A DNA stretch of 64,000 nucleotides from an uncultured Spirochaetaceae bacterium. GTDB lineage: Bacteria > Spirochaetota > Spirochaetia > Sphaerochaetales > Sphaerochaetaceae. Shown here one piece after another: positions 24,631-33,945 of the stretch. The stretch is taken from assembly GCA_944389105.1 (NCBI GenBank), contig CALXLD010000006.1:62001-126000 (forward strand), given 5' to 3'. The position numbers and the translations under genes are program-made. A model generated the notes under the pieces. That model saw nothing but the letters and a program-made list of their open reading frames with translations, was not told the origin of the DNA and made no database searches. Positions within the stretch are counted from its first letter, which is position 1; each line of letters starts with the position of its first letter.

Positions 24631-25304
24631 TATTCACTCCTTATCATGAGGGTGACCTGTGCTGAATAGCTTCCAGGAGGGACAAGAGAATCATCATCAA
24701 CTATCGAGGAGCTGCTGTCCGTGAATTTGAAGTAGACATTCTCATTCAGGATTCCAATGTAATTAGAAACAAAGAACTCATCGGAATATCTGTCACCGAG
24801 AATATCAACGATCCTCATTTCAGGATCACTTGTATCCGCCTCGTTGGTCCGGCTAGAATATCCTTCAGTTATTGAGGCACTCCGGGTTTCTGTGTTGTAT
24901 CTGAAATACTGGGTATCGGAATCATTTGATAGCCTGTATGCAAAGCTGATTATATAATTAAGGTCCCTAGGGGTTTGATCTGCTGTCGGAGTACCATCGA
25001 ATTTCAGTTTTGTGGCTTTGATGCCAAGCACAAAGCTGTCATTTGCAACAAGTGACCATTCTGCTATTTTTCTTCCTGCACCGGTATTTGTACTCTGAAC
25101 CTGAACATCCTCAACATTGAAAGGCATTCCAAGTCTGTAGTTCTGGGACTGTGCTGGAACAGCTTCTATAGCGATATCAACAACACTTCCGACTCCTCCC
25201 TGTATCTGGAAGCCTTTGGACATATCCTTCCAGCCTTCCTCTGCACTGATTGAAGAGGAGAAAGCTGTGATAATCATAATCATTAACAGAAATGCTTTTT
25301 TCAT
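24630..25304 (-). CDS. Secreted beta-rich subunit (operon gene 4)
   Basis: A 224-residue protein with a signal peptide ending SISA, then GWKDMSKGFQIQGGVGS and a terminal strand YSAQVTLMIRSE preceded by LVPPGS. A segment NYIGILNENVYFKFTDSS recurs as YFGLVNENVIFNGTSK in the next upstream subunit, so the two form a sub-pair. Confidence 0.55.
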   Translation of the reverse strand: MKKAFLLMIMIITAFSSSISAEEGWKDMSKGFQIQGGVGSVVDIAIEAVPAQSQNYRLGMPFNVEDVQVQSTNTGAGRKIAEWSLVANDSFVLGIKATKLKFDGTPTADQTPRDLNYIISFAYRLSNDSDTQYFRYNTETRSASITEGYSSRTNEADTSDPEMRIVDILGDRYSDEFFVSNYIGILNENVYFKFTDSSSSIVDDDSLVPPGSYSAQVTLMIRSE

Positions 25305-25313
25305 CCTCCCCTC

Positions 25314-26012
25314 CTAGCTAGTTGTTATCGTGACAGTGACAGTTGAGATATATTCGCCATTTGACGCTGCCTCATATTCCCCACTGCTTATAATCGAATA
25401 GACTGCACCTCTAGCAATCCATATATCATCAGTAGTTTTTCCTGCTCCTGCAGGAGAAGTAATACTGACGCCAGTATGTAAACTCGCTTTAATTTCTCCT
25501 GAAGTAACCCCCCATTCATCATCATTGGCCTCATCAACACGTGAAATAGAGAATCCGCCCGCTGATTCAGTCTTGCTTGTACCATTGAAAATGACATTCT
25601 CATTTACAAGACCAAAATAGGCATTAACTATGTCACTGCCACCATCTTTCTTAAAGGAGGACAGAGTTATATCTATGTCATAATTGCCCGGCAGGTTTCC
25701 ATCCAGCCGGTATGAAAACAGGATTCCTCCATAAAGATCCGAAGTTGTCTCATCAGATGGCAGCCGTCCAAGAAAATCCTCAATATAATCAGAGATATCC
25801 AGCCTGGCCTGATTGGTTGTGGAAACATCGGATGTGCCTTCGACAATATTGAGGCTTCCACTCAGGGCATCCGTGATTGTAAGCTCGATGAATTCTTCTT
25901 TTCCGCCAAGCTTATATGCTTTGATCTCAAGCTGGACCTCATCAGATACGGCGGAATAACAGGGGAAGATGATAATCATCAATGTTATGAGGCATATAGC
26001 AATCTTTCTCAT
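25314..26012 (-). CDS. Secreted beta-rich subunit (operon gene 3)
   Basis: A 232-residue protein with a signal peptide ending PCYSA, a LFSYRL-like strand (ILFSYRLDGNLPGNYDI), the NENVIF block shared with the neighbour, and a terminal strand YISTVTVTITTS. It is the first subunit after the usher, overlapping it by 4 bp (ATGA). Confidence 0.55.
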   Translation of the reverse strand: MRKIAICLITLMIIIFPCYSAVSDEVQLEIKAYKLGGKEEFIELTITDALSGSLNIVEGTSDVSTTNQARLDISDYIEDFLGRLPSDETTSDLYGGILFSYRLDGNLPGNYDIDITLSSFKKDGGSDIVNAYFGLVNENVIFNGTSKTESAGGFSISRVDEANDDEWGVTSGEIKASLHTGVSITSPAGAGKTTDDIWIARGAVYSIISSGEYEAASNGEYISTVTVTITTS

Positions 26013-29000
26013 ACAGCCTCCTGCATCTCTGGGTAGAGCATTGCCCAGAAATCATCGCCCGTGATATACGGTCCGTTATCAAATGTATACATTGATGAAT
26101 AAACATCAGGGAGGGTAAGATACTCTCTCTCAGGATTCTCAAGAAGCTGAATATCAACAGCATGTTCCTCATTTTCCTCTACAGCAAAACTGTAGAGAAT
26201 CCAGCCACCATCATACGGAACATCAAATGCATATCTGCCTGGCATGAGATCGGAAATTACAAACCTTCCCTCATCATCGGTGAAAACATAGTATTCAGAT
26301 CCAAGAGTGGAAACTGAATCATCTTCTATTGTGATCATATATACAGGAGAAGAACCATTTCTCCAGATGCTGCCATCTGGAAGCTCTACGACTCCAGAGA
26401 GCGAATACTTGTTATCGGCAGTAAGGTGAAGCACATATCCATTCCTTCTTGAAGCAGGGATTGCCACATCAAATGAAGTAGAAGAACCGAATGAATTGCT
26501 GTTGAAGCTATAGACAGAGAGCGAAGAAGCTCTATTCAATGACAGTCCTGTATAAAGCCCTACTCCGAAGAATGTATCAAGCGGATTGGACATCGAGCTG
26601 CCTACTGCACCAACTGATACTTCATTTCCCTTTAGTGCTCCGTGCTGTGATACAAGTATATAATTCGATGGAATATACGAATTGAAGGCCATCAATCCAT
26701 CTGCAAATACAGATGATGTAGAGAGCGAGAAGTTACCTGTAAGCGTATTGAAGGAATCAGAACCGTAGATATTCGCACTAGCATTGAACTTATCGCCAGA
26801 ATATGAATAGCCAGCATCAAATGAGTAAGAATCAAACGATGCAATCTCTGCAGGGGTTGTATCAACACTGACAGAAAGCGAATGATCTCCAGCTGTCATA
26901 TCAACATCAGCAGAAAGCCTTGTACTGGATGCACTTACTGTTGCACGTGCTGGACTGAACCTGATCGTGGCGCTCGCCCTTGCATAAATACTCGGGGCTT
27001 CAAGACCTACCCCGCTTACAGAAAGACCTGCGCTCATATAGACATTTCTCGCAGCAGAGAGCGAAAGTGAAAGAGATGCGCTGTAAAGAGGTTCCGTTAT
27101 TGAATCCGTCCTTATCGTTCCGGAAAGAGAAAGACCCCACCCAAGTATTCCCACAGTCCCGGAGAAACTGGAGGAAAGCATGAAGGAATGCCTATCAGGG
27201 CGATTGGCAAGATCTGTGTCATAGGAAAGACCGAAATTCATTGAATTGAGAGGACGCCATCCCGTGAATACCTGATGCCCTATCCTTGCGTAAATATCAG
27301 GCAGAAGGAAATTGCCATAATCATCGCTTTCCTCTGTTATATTGAGATTGTATCTCGTTGTTCCCAGGATATTGGCGTGAGTAAGCTCAAGAGCTGTTGC
27401 GAATGAAGGTATGAAGAAACTTTCAGTAGATACCCTGTTCATGAAAGCAAGGGATGCATCCATTGTAAGGCTTTCGGTAAGTCCGGCCTGAACATATCCG
27501 CCAACCGAAATATTCCTTGCATCATACTCAAGGCTTCTGTTATTGAACCAAGGTATCCTCACAGCTCCCGGAATCATATCGCTGTCGCTGTCAACGATGC
27601 TCCGTCCTGTTGTCAATGCTCCTCCGAAATAAACCTCTCCCGGAGCAAGCAATGAGCTGGCGTAAACAAGATCGATTTCCGTTTCAGTGGCAGGAGAGCC
27701 ATCAAGAGGAGTAACGACAATCCTTATCTTATTCACTCCTGTATAAAGCACGAAGTCACGGAGGCTGTAATTACCAGGGCTAAGCGTTCTTCTGAAGATC
27801 TCCCTTCCCTCATTGAATATCTGGACATCTGATTCAGTATCAATCGAGATTATTCTTTCGACATGGCTTTTTCTCGTCGCATCTGGACCGCCATATTCAA
27901 TGGCCTTGTCGAATCGGATACCTATATCTGTTCCAGAAGGAGAAAGAAGTTCTGAAGATATATTTCCCCATGAAAGCCTAATCATCTGATCGGGGAAATC
28001 ATAATGGAACTCATAGCTTCCCCAGTCAAACTGCACACCAGTGAGGGAGAAGCGCAGCGCATAATCAAAATCAAGGAAAAGATCATAGAGCCTGAGACGG
28101 TTATCAGTCCTGAATGTGAATCTGAGCGAATTGGCAAAACTGTACGTTGGCAGTATCCTGAAATTGCCGGAAAGAGTGTATCTTGTTGCCCAAGAGAACG
28201 CTGCAGGGTCAAGCACTGTCGCACCGGAAATTGGAAGCCTTCTCAGAGATCCCCTTGATACACCTCTGACACTGAGTATCTGTACAGGCATATCAGATAC
28301 GGAGAAATTAAGAGTAACCAGATACGAATCATTATCAAATACGGCATCTACTCCAGCTGAGATAAGATCAGATTCTGAAAGATATTCCTTATTTCCAAAG
28401 AAAATCCTGTTCTCGGCTTCGTCAGTTATAGCCCCATCAATATAATCCTTCAGTTCAGCTGAACTTATAGAGGCAACACCACCCTCTACAAGTGTCGTAA
28501 TGCTTCCTACTTCATTGTTGTTTATCACAAGCGTCATATAGTAGATGCCATCATCGAGCAGGAGCTCATCCTCTCCAGCAATATAGAATGTTGACCAGAA
28601 ATCCTCTGCCCTATCAAAAGCTGTCGGAATGTCTTCTTCCGGCTTCTCAGCAGAAAAGGCCGATGTTGCCACACTCTCTTCCGCAACGCTAGTTTCAGGT
28701 ACTAGAGCCGTTTCTGGCACATAGCTGCTGGGGGCTGCAGTCTGGCCTGATGCAATGGAGCTTTCCTGGGGCACTGGGACAGAAGGATCCAGGTCAATGA
28801 CTTCAACAGCAGGAACCGGCCACTCAAAGCTTGTGATCGTATTGAAGACGGAAGGAGATGATGGAGTTTCAGCAGAGACTCTAATAGTATTCTCATCCGG
28901 CTCAGGCTTCAGGGGTATAACGGGTTCCGTGTCTTTGTCATTGGATACAGAGGAATCCAGATCAATGATTTCCATATCCGGAACCGGACGCTCAAAGCTT

Positions 29001-29554
29001 GTAATTGTATTGAAGACCGAAGGAGATGATGGAATTTCAGGCTTATCTTGTACAGCAGCGGCATTAGGACTCTGGAAAGTTCCTGTCTCAATGCTATAAT
29101 CTTCACGATAAGAAGAGAACGGCTCATCGTCCATTTCAGCAGGAAGTTCGGTGATTGTGGGGGTGATGTGCTCTTCCAGCTCATTATCAGGTATCTCATA
29201 ATCTGCTTTCGCAGCTGCATCGTCTGTGGATTGAAGCTGGCTTTCGGGAATTTCAGACTCTACCACAGATGGTGCTGCGACTAGTACTTCATGCTCTGAA
29301 GAGAAGAGTACATGAATAATTCCTCCGATGAAGAAAACAAGAATACCGATAGAAAAGACAAGCAGAGCCGTTCTCTTAGTATCATCCGTACTTCCTGCAA
29401 TGCAGAGGTTCATAAGTACAGATGATATCAAGAGAATGACATAACCCAGCAGCACAGAAATCCCCTGCCCTAAGTTCTTCTGAAACAGGGCCAGGAAAGC
29501 TGTGATTCCCGCTGTTATGGCAGATAAAATGATGACGAAAATACGCCGAGTCAT
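26009..29554 (-). CDS. Usher-like outer-membrane protein with N-terminal membrane helices
   Basis: A 1181-residue protein in three parts. Residues 1-84 hold three hydrophobic helices (about 5-25, 31-52, 62-84). Residues 85-316 are an acidic Pro/Ser/Thr-rich linker with a 29-residue duplicated unit (SSPSVFNTITSFE.PVP core) at about 174-203 and 231-259. From about 317 an usher follows: an N-terminal domain, a long beta-strand barrel, a plug-like segment (DVQIFNEGREIFRR... GVNKIRIVV) and C-terminal beta domains (LMPGRYAFDVPYDGG). Ushers assemble chaperone-delivered subunits at the outer membrane and normally have a simple signal peptide, so the helical N-terminus is unusual. It is flanked by the chaperone and the first subunit. 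Confidence 0.75.
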   Translation of the reverse strand: MTRRIFVIILSAITAGITAFLALFQKNLGQGISVLLGYVILLISSVLMNLCIAGSTDDTKRTALLVFSIGILVFFIGGIIHVLFSSEHEVLVAAPSVVESEIPESQLQSTDDAAAKADYEIPDNELEEHITPTITELPAEMDDEPFSSYREDYSIETGTFQSPNAAAVQDKPEIPSSPSVFNTITSFERPVPDMEIIDLDSSVSNDKDTEPVIPLKPEPDENTIRVSAETPSSPSVFNTITSFEWPVPAVEVIDLDPSVPVPQESSIASGQTAAPSSYVPETALVPETSVAEESVATSAFSAEKPEEDIPTAFDRAEDFWSTFYIAGEDELLLDDGIYYMTLVINNNEVGSITTLVEGGVASISSAELKDYIDGAITDEAENRIFFGNKEYLSESDLISAGVDAVFDNDSYLVTLNFSVSDMPVQILSVRGVSRGSLRRLPISGATVLDPAAFSWATRYTLSGNFRILPTYSFANSLRFTFRTDNRLRLYDLFLDFDYALRFSLTGVQFDWGSYEFHYDFPDQMIRLSWGNISSELLSPSGTDIGIRFDKAIEYGGPDATRKSHVERIISIDTESDVQIFNEGREIFRRTLSPGNYSLRDFVLYTGVNKIRIVVTPLDGSPATETEIDLVYASSLLAPGEVYFGGALTTGRSIVDSDSDMIPGAVRIPWFNNRSLEYDARNISVGGYVQAGLTESLTMDASLAFMNRVSTESFFIPSFATALELTHANILGTTRYNLNITEESDDYGNFLLPDIYARIGHQVFTGWRPLNSMNFGLSYDTDLANRPDRHSFMLSSSFSGTVGILGWGLSLSGTIRTDSITEPLYSASLSLSLSAARNVYMSAGLSVSGVGLEAPSIYARASATIRFSPARATVSASSTRLSADVDMTAGDHSLSVSVDTTPAEIASFDSYSFDAGYSYSGDKFNASANIYGSDSFNTLTGNFSLSTSSVFADGLMAFNSYIPSNYILVSQHGALKGNEVSVGAVGSSMSNPLDTFFGVGLYTGLSLNRASSLSVYSFNSNSFGSSTSFDVAIPASRRNGYVLHLTADNKYSLSGVVELPDGSIWRNGSSPVYMITIEDDSVSTLGSEYYVFTDDEGRFVISDLMPGRYAFDVPYDGGWILYSFAVEENEEHAVDIQLLENPEREYLTLPDVYSSMYTFDNGPYITGDDFWAMLYPEMQEAV
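28778..29035. repeat. In-gene repeat in the usher linker
   Basis: Two copies of about 87-90 bp (28778-28864 and 28946-29035) encode the duplicated linker units. They are in frame, and recombination between them would remove 57 residues without breaking the reading frame. Confidence 0.6.
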
Positions 29555-29595
29555 ATCTCGTACCTTCTCAATTCTCTGAATTCTCTGAAATCAGC

Positions 29596-30333
29596 TTAAG
29601 ACGAATACGTGTAATCGTAGCTTATATCAGCTGTAACCGCCCCAGCTCCTGACAGGACATCAGGCATATCTATCACTGTCCTCAGCCGCGAGTTTGCAAG
29701 TAGATTCTGCCCTTTAAGCGGTCCGAGTTCTTCTTCTGATAATACATATGAAGAACCATCATCTCCTGTAAGCGTTATTGCAAGGTTATTGAGCATCTGA
29801 TGAACGCTGCCAGTATTCTCCAGGACAATCTCAAGTTTTCCTTCCTCTGTTTCCGACACAGCCGGCGCAACGCTTTCAACGATCCTGGATGGACGCACAT
29901 ACGCGCTTGTCGAATAGACAAAAAGGAAAGAAATCATCTGCCCTGATTCATTATCCTGAGCACCGCGAGGCATTGCTATCTGCTCCGATATAATCCTGAA
30001 TGAAAGTTCTCTGGTAACTGTCTGAGGTCCACGATACTGGACTCTGACAAGCTGAGTCGAATCCGGCCTTATGATCATCCGGCTAGGCTGGATGGAGAAA
30101 TAAGCTGATCCATCCTGATTAGCTTCATTTCCATCGATATCAACGATTCTCTGCTCTGCCCTCACCTCAATTGCTATCGGAGCATCTGAATCATTGACAA
30201 TAGTATAGACCTTGGCACTCCCCGCACCACTTGGGTCATACGTCACATTCAGCGGTGATAACTGATAAGCCATCACCGAGAATGGCAGCAGAAACAACAG
30301 TAAAATCACTGCCACACTTCGTCTGGCGAACAT
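29596..30333 (-). CDS. PapD-like periplasmic pilus chaperone
   Basis: A 245-residue protein from ATG 30333, chosen because AAGGGAGAG precedes it and a clean signal peptide then starts (MFARRS..., cleavage after VMA at about 22); ATG 30375 would add 14 polar residues. The N-terminal immunoglobulin-like domain shows LSPLNVTYDP, the IVNDSDAPIAIEV strand, FSIQPSRMIIRPDSTQLVRV and the ELSFRIISEQI strand, matching donor-strand chaperones. It should fold and cap the subunits encoded downstream. It is the first gene of the operon, behind the promoter with the G tract. Confidence 0.85.
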   Translation of the reverse strand: MFARRSVAVILLLFLLPFSVMAYQLSPLNVTYDPSGAGSAKVYTIVNDSDAPIAIEVRAEQRIVDIDGNEANQDGSAYFSIQPSRMIIRPDSTQLVRVQYRGPQTVTRELSFRIISEQIAMPRGAQDNESGQMISFLFVYSTSAYVRPSRIVESVAPAVSETEEGKLEIVLENTGSVHQMLNNLAITLTGDDGSSYVLSEEELGPLKGQNLLANSRLRTVIDMPDVLSGAGAVTADISYDYTYSS

Positions 30334-30375
30334 ACACGTCTCTCCCTTCAAGAGTTTTTCAGACTCTAAAGACAT

Positions 30376-30756
30376 GAATTCCCTAAACGCTGTTTTATCT
30401 ACTAAGATTACCCCCCCCCAGTACCAGTTTAAAACCCTTCACAAAAACAGCTTTCCGTGAAGATCCCTGGCAGGTCCAGAACAATTGGGAGAGAAGGAAA
30501 AACGAGTATTTTACAACGTTTACCTTCCAACCTTAGAATAGGACACCCCTTCCTATCTGGTTTTTAACAGTTCCTATATATTGGAAGAAAAATGTGATGT
30601 CAAGTAAAAAAAATACGAAACGTGGATTTCACGCGATGAATCAGTATTTTTTACATTAGAATATACCGGAAATGCGTAAAATCCCTTAGGTTTTTCTGAA
30701 AATATACATTTTAGCGAAAAATGTAAAGAAAAATATCCAGACAGAAAATATACTGT
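30376..30756. other. Intergenic region between the chaperone operon and the WYL gene
   Basis: No coding sequence is seen. The region is A/T-rich with several TTTTACATT-like stretches. It holds the chaperone-operon promoter with the G9 tract (30405-30433) and an inverted repeat TACATTTT-N5-AAAATGTA (30705-30725) just after the WYL stop, which could be an operator or a terminator stem. A run of eight A lies at 30606-30613. Confidence 0.6.
30405..30433 (-). promoter_or_regulatory. Candidate phase-variable promoter with G9 spacer
   Basis: On the minus strand: TTTAAA (30433-30428), a 17-bp spacer whose last nine bases are all G (30419-30411), then TAATCT (30410-30405). The predicted transcript start lies about 65 nt before the chaperone ATG 30333. 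At nine G the spacer is the optimal 17 bp; gain or loss of a G would shift it. The -35 match is only 4/6. Confidence 0.55.
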
Positions 30757-31701
30757 TTATACTCTTTTCCCTTTCCTTCTCAATGCCATAGCCTCCACAG
30801 CTTCCCAGTAAGTGCGGACAAAGCTATCTGGTGAGAGAGGATATGCATCCGATGCAAAAGAAAGCAGCCTTGACTGAATCTCCACAGGACTGGAAGCGGG
30901 GACCGAAAGCTCATACTCTTCCCCTACCCATCTGCTTTTCTGATCATCATGCCACACTTCAGAGGATACCCTGATTGCAGCATCCCCGCAGAACCGCATT
31001 GTGTACCACTCTGGATCATCTTCTCCCTGCCCGAGGAATATTCCATACGAAGAATCAAGAATCTCTTCTATTTCCTTGTCATCATGCGGAAGGGCTTCAC
31101 GGATAGCAACGACCACGCTCTCTGCACGGGAAAGCCTGAATGTCCTGTTTCCCTTCTTTTTCCTGTCATAGCCGAGAAGGTACCATAGCCCCTGATAATT
31201 AACCAGACGAAGGGGATCGACTTCCCTTTTCTCAGCCACGGCCTCAGGAGTCTTCCTATACTCTATGATCACTTCCTTGTTTCTATCAAAAGCCTCGAAT
31301 ATAGGAGAAAGAAACCGTTCATCATCACCATAGCTTCTTACAGGTGTCCTGTAATCTATGTGGGACAGTATACGCCTCATTGAAAGAGGAAGAGCGCTGT
31401 TTATCTCATTCTTCCCTGCAAGGTTCCCTGTCATTGACCCCATCACAGCAAAAGACACAAGCATGTTCTCCCTCCAGCCTGAGAGTACATCGGAATCCTT
31501 TGCCAGGCGATATGCCATAATGCCCCTATCGAAAACCAGCAGATCAGGAGATGTCATTATCCTGTAACGGATATACTCAATGTCCCTCGCGGCCTGCCTT
31601 TCCGTAACTTCATAGCGCTCCGAGATATCACGGAGCTTTATGCTGCCGTTTTCCTTTGAAAGCTGGTAAAGAATATCAAACACACGTTCCGTCTGGCTCA
31701 T
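30757..31701 (-). CDS. WYL-domain transcriptional regulator
   Basis: A 314-residue protein with an N-terminal winged helix (RVFDILYQLSKENGSIKLRDISERYEVTERQAARD, described in pieces: LRDIS, VTERQAARDIEYI) and a central WYL domain (REVDPLRLVNYQG, WYLLGYD, FRLSR). WYL regulators bind nucleic-acid or nucleotide ligands and often control defence or stress genes. It lies directly upstream of, and in line with, the chaperone-usher operon, separated by 380 bp, so it is a candidate regulator of it. This is inferred from position alone. Confidence 0.85.
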   Translation of the reverse strand: MSQTERVFDILYQLSKENGSIKLRDISERYEVTERQAARDIEYIRYRIMTSPDLLVFDRGIMAYRLAKDSDVLSGWRENMLVSFAVMGSMTGNLAGKNEINSALPLSMRRILSHIDYRTPVRSYGDDERFLSPIFEAFDRNKEVIIEYRKTPEAVAEKREVDPLRLVNYQGLWYLLGYDRKKKGNRTFRLSRAESVVVAIREALPHDDKEIEEILDSSYGIFLGQGEDDPEWYTMRFCGDAAIRVSSEVWHDDQKSRWVGEEYELSVPASSPVEIQSRLLSFASDAYPLSPDSFVRTYWEAVEAMALRRKGKRV

Positions 31702-31838
31702 AGGAAAATCTTACTTGTTCCTGCAGCAGAATTCCAGCATTATAGGAAAAATCATTATATTAGATAATATTTTTCATTCCGTAATCGCAATTTAAATAAT
31801 GATTGAATATTCAAATATATAAAATTATATAGTAAATA

Positions 31839-31866
31839 CTGACATACTCTTCTTTATCCGTATAAA
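31839..31866 (+). promoter_or_regulatory. Promoter of the U32 gene, probably leaderless
   Basis: CTGACA (31839-31844), 16-bp spacer, TATAAA (31861-31866), nine bases before ATG 31876, with no Shine-Dalgarno sequence between. Confidence 0.5.
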
Positions 31867-31875
31867 CTCTTATAT

Positions 31876-33945
31876 ATGATAGAACTTGCACTTCCAGCAG
31901 GAACAATTAAAGAAGCCATCGCTGCATTCAGAGCAGGTGCAGATGCCGTTTATTTCGGAATGAAGGATTTCTCAGCAAGGAAAGGGGCTGGGAACTTCTC
32001 AGCAGAAGACCTTTCAAGAATACGCAGGTACGCACTGGAAAACGGAAAGAAAATATACATAACGGTAAATACGCTTATAGATGATCAGGACTTCCCAAAG
32101 CTTTATGAAGTCCTGAAGACCATTGATTACTATGGCTGCGATGGTCTCATCATCCAGGATCTGGGAGTTGCCAGGATAGTCAGAAAGGAATTCCCAGGAC
32201 TTCCGCTCCATGGTTCAACACAGCTTGCAGTCCATACCGTCAGCGGAGTAAAAGCACTGCAGGAACTTGGCTTTGAGCGTGTCGTGCTTTCCAGGGAGCT
32301 GAACCTCTGCGAGATAAGAGACATAAGAAAAGCCTGCCCCGATATAGAGCTGAAGGTCTTCATACATGGAGCACTCTGCTATGGCTTCTCAGGGCTCTGC
32401 ATGGCTTCCCACTGCATAACAGGACGTTCTGCTAACGAAGGAAGCTGTGCCCAGATATGCCGATCCTGGTTCCGTGATCTTGAAACCGGAAAGAGGTACT
32501 ATCCATTCTCGCTGGAGGATCTGGATGCAGGAAAGCTTGTAAGAGAGCTTATGGATATAGGGATAGACAGCCTTAAAGTAGAAGGGAGGCTGAAGGGAGC
32601 GGAATATGTTGATGCCGTCACACGCTACTACAGGGCAATAATCGACGGACATGATCCCTCGCCATACCACCATGCTGTCGCTGTCTCATTCCAGAGGAAG
32701 GCAGGTCCAGGATTCCTCATCCCGCTTAACCCTGGACACGACAGGCTGACTACAGGTCCTTACCCAGGGCACAGAGGAGAGAGAATAGGAAGGGTACTCG
32801 ACCAGAGAGGACGGAAGCTCCTTGTCGAGACTAAAAGAAAGATAAAACAGTATGACGGGCTAATGATCCTCATTCCCGACAAAGGTCTTTACACTCCATA
32901 CAGATTCTCTGCGAAGATAATAGAAGCCATAGACGACAGAGCTATATTGATACTGCCGGATGATGAGAATATTGAAAGGGGTTCAGACCTCTATATGATC
33001 TCGGACAGCTCACTCAATATGAAAGCAATATCCGAGAACGAGCTTCCGCTGATGAAAAAAAGCATCGAAGCGGATATCACGGTGAATCAGGACTCAATAA
33101 CAGTATCAGCAGGAGGTTTGTCAGAAACCTATGAAGCTGATCTGCTTCCATCAGAGAAATCACCGGAAAAGGCAATTACCACGATTTTCTCACAGTCGGG
33201 GGAATACAGCATACAGCTTTATCCAATAAGAATAGAGAACAGATCAGGGCTAGGCAGCTGCTACATCAACCCATCGATACTGAAGAAAGCAAGAAGGGAT
33301 TTTCTGGAAAAGCTTTCAGAAAAACTGGTTGATAGAAGAGAATACAAAGCAGAGGCAGCCGCTTCGGACTATATAACACTTCCTAGAAGATCACGCCTAG
33401 ACGGTGAAAGGACCCCGTGGAACACGGAAGGAAGAGTTATTGATAACAGGACATATTTCTCATTCCCCGCTGTAAGGTACAACGAGGAGGAGATTTTCAG
33501 GGAAATGGAGCAGAAGCTTGAAAAAGCCTCCAATCCTGTAGTCGGGCTGAATAATATCGGGGACATAATCTTTGCTGAAAAACATCCAGAGTACAGCTAT
33601 TTTGCAGATATCTATCTCTATCTGCCAAACAGGGAAAGCGCAAAACTCCTCAAAGAGCGGATTCCATCACTCATAGGCGGATACTTATGGCTTGAAAGAA
33701 ATAGCTGCGAAGAACCCTGGCCTTTTGCTCCTACTATAGTAGAAAACTATGTTCCGCCACTATTCATTTCAAGGGCCTGCTACCGCCATGATGGGCTTGG
33801 ACTCGACTGCCGTGGCTGCACAAGGCATAATACATTCCATGCAGAGCAGAATGGTAGGAAATATATAATTTTCAATGATAACTGCACTACAATCGTAAGA
33901 GAGGAAAGGGAACACAGAAGATGTACGCTGAACTCTCAAATCTGA
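31876..33945 (+). CDS. U32 peptidase family protein (RlhA/TrhP-like RNA hydroxylation type)
   Basis: A 689-residue protein. The N-terminal half has the U32 pattern: LALPAGTIKEAIAAFRAGAD, AVYFGM, HGSTQL, the conserved block FIHGALCYGFSGLCMAS with CITGRSANEGSCAQICR, and SLKVEGR. Four closely spaced Cys fit an Fe-S or metal site. Long U32 proteins such as E. coli RlhA act in hydroxylation of 23S rRNA, others (TrhP) of tRNA; which applies here is unknown. A second Cys-rich spot (CRGCTRHNTFHAEQNG) lies near the end. The following kinase gene overlaps the end by 25 bp. Confidence 0.85.
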   Translation: MIELALPAGTIKEAIAAFRAGADAVYFGMKDFSARKGAGNFSAEDLSRIRRYALENGKKIYITVNTLIDDQDFPKLYEVLKTIDYYGCDGLIIQDLGVARIVRKEFPGLPLHGSTQLAVHTVSGVKALQELGFERVVLSRELNLCEIRDIRKACPDIELKVFIHGALCYGFSGLCMASHCITGRSANEGSCAQICRSWFRDLETGKRYYPFSLEDLDAGKLVRELMDIGIDSLKVEGRLKGAEYVDAVTRYYRAIIDGHDPSPYHHAVAVSFQRKAGPGFLIPLNPGHDRLTTGPYPGHRGERIGRVLDQRGRKLLVETKRKIKQYDGLMILIPDKGLYTPYRFSAKIIEAIDDRAILILPDDENIERGSDLYMISDSSLNMKAISENELPLMKKSIEADITVNQDSITVSAGGLSETYEADLLPSEKSPEKAITTIFSQSGEYSIQLYPIRIENRSGLGSCYINPSILKKARRDFLEKLSEKLVDRREYKAEAAASDYITLPRRSRLDGERTPWNTEGRVIDNRTYFSFPAVRYNEEEIFREMEQKLEKASNPVVGLNNIGDIIFAEKHPEYSYFADIYLYLPNRESAKLLKERIPSLIGGYLWLERNSCEEPWPFAPTIVENYVPPLFISRACYRHDGLGLDCRGCTRHNTFHAEQNGRKYIIFNDNCTTIVREEREHRRCTLNSQI

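Noticed and set aside
30606..30613. Run of eight A in the chaperone-WYL gap as a second phase-variable tract
   Set aside because: A runs of this length are expected in A/T-rich intergenic DNA and it is not placed between promoter elements.
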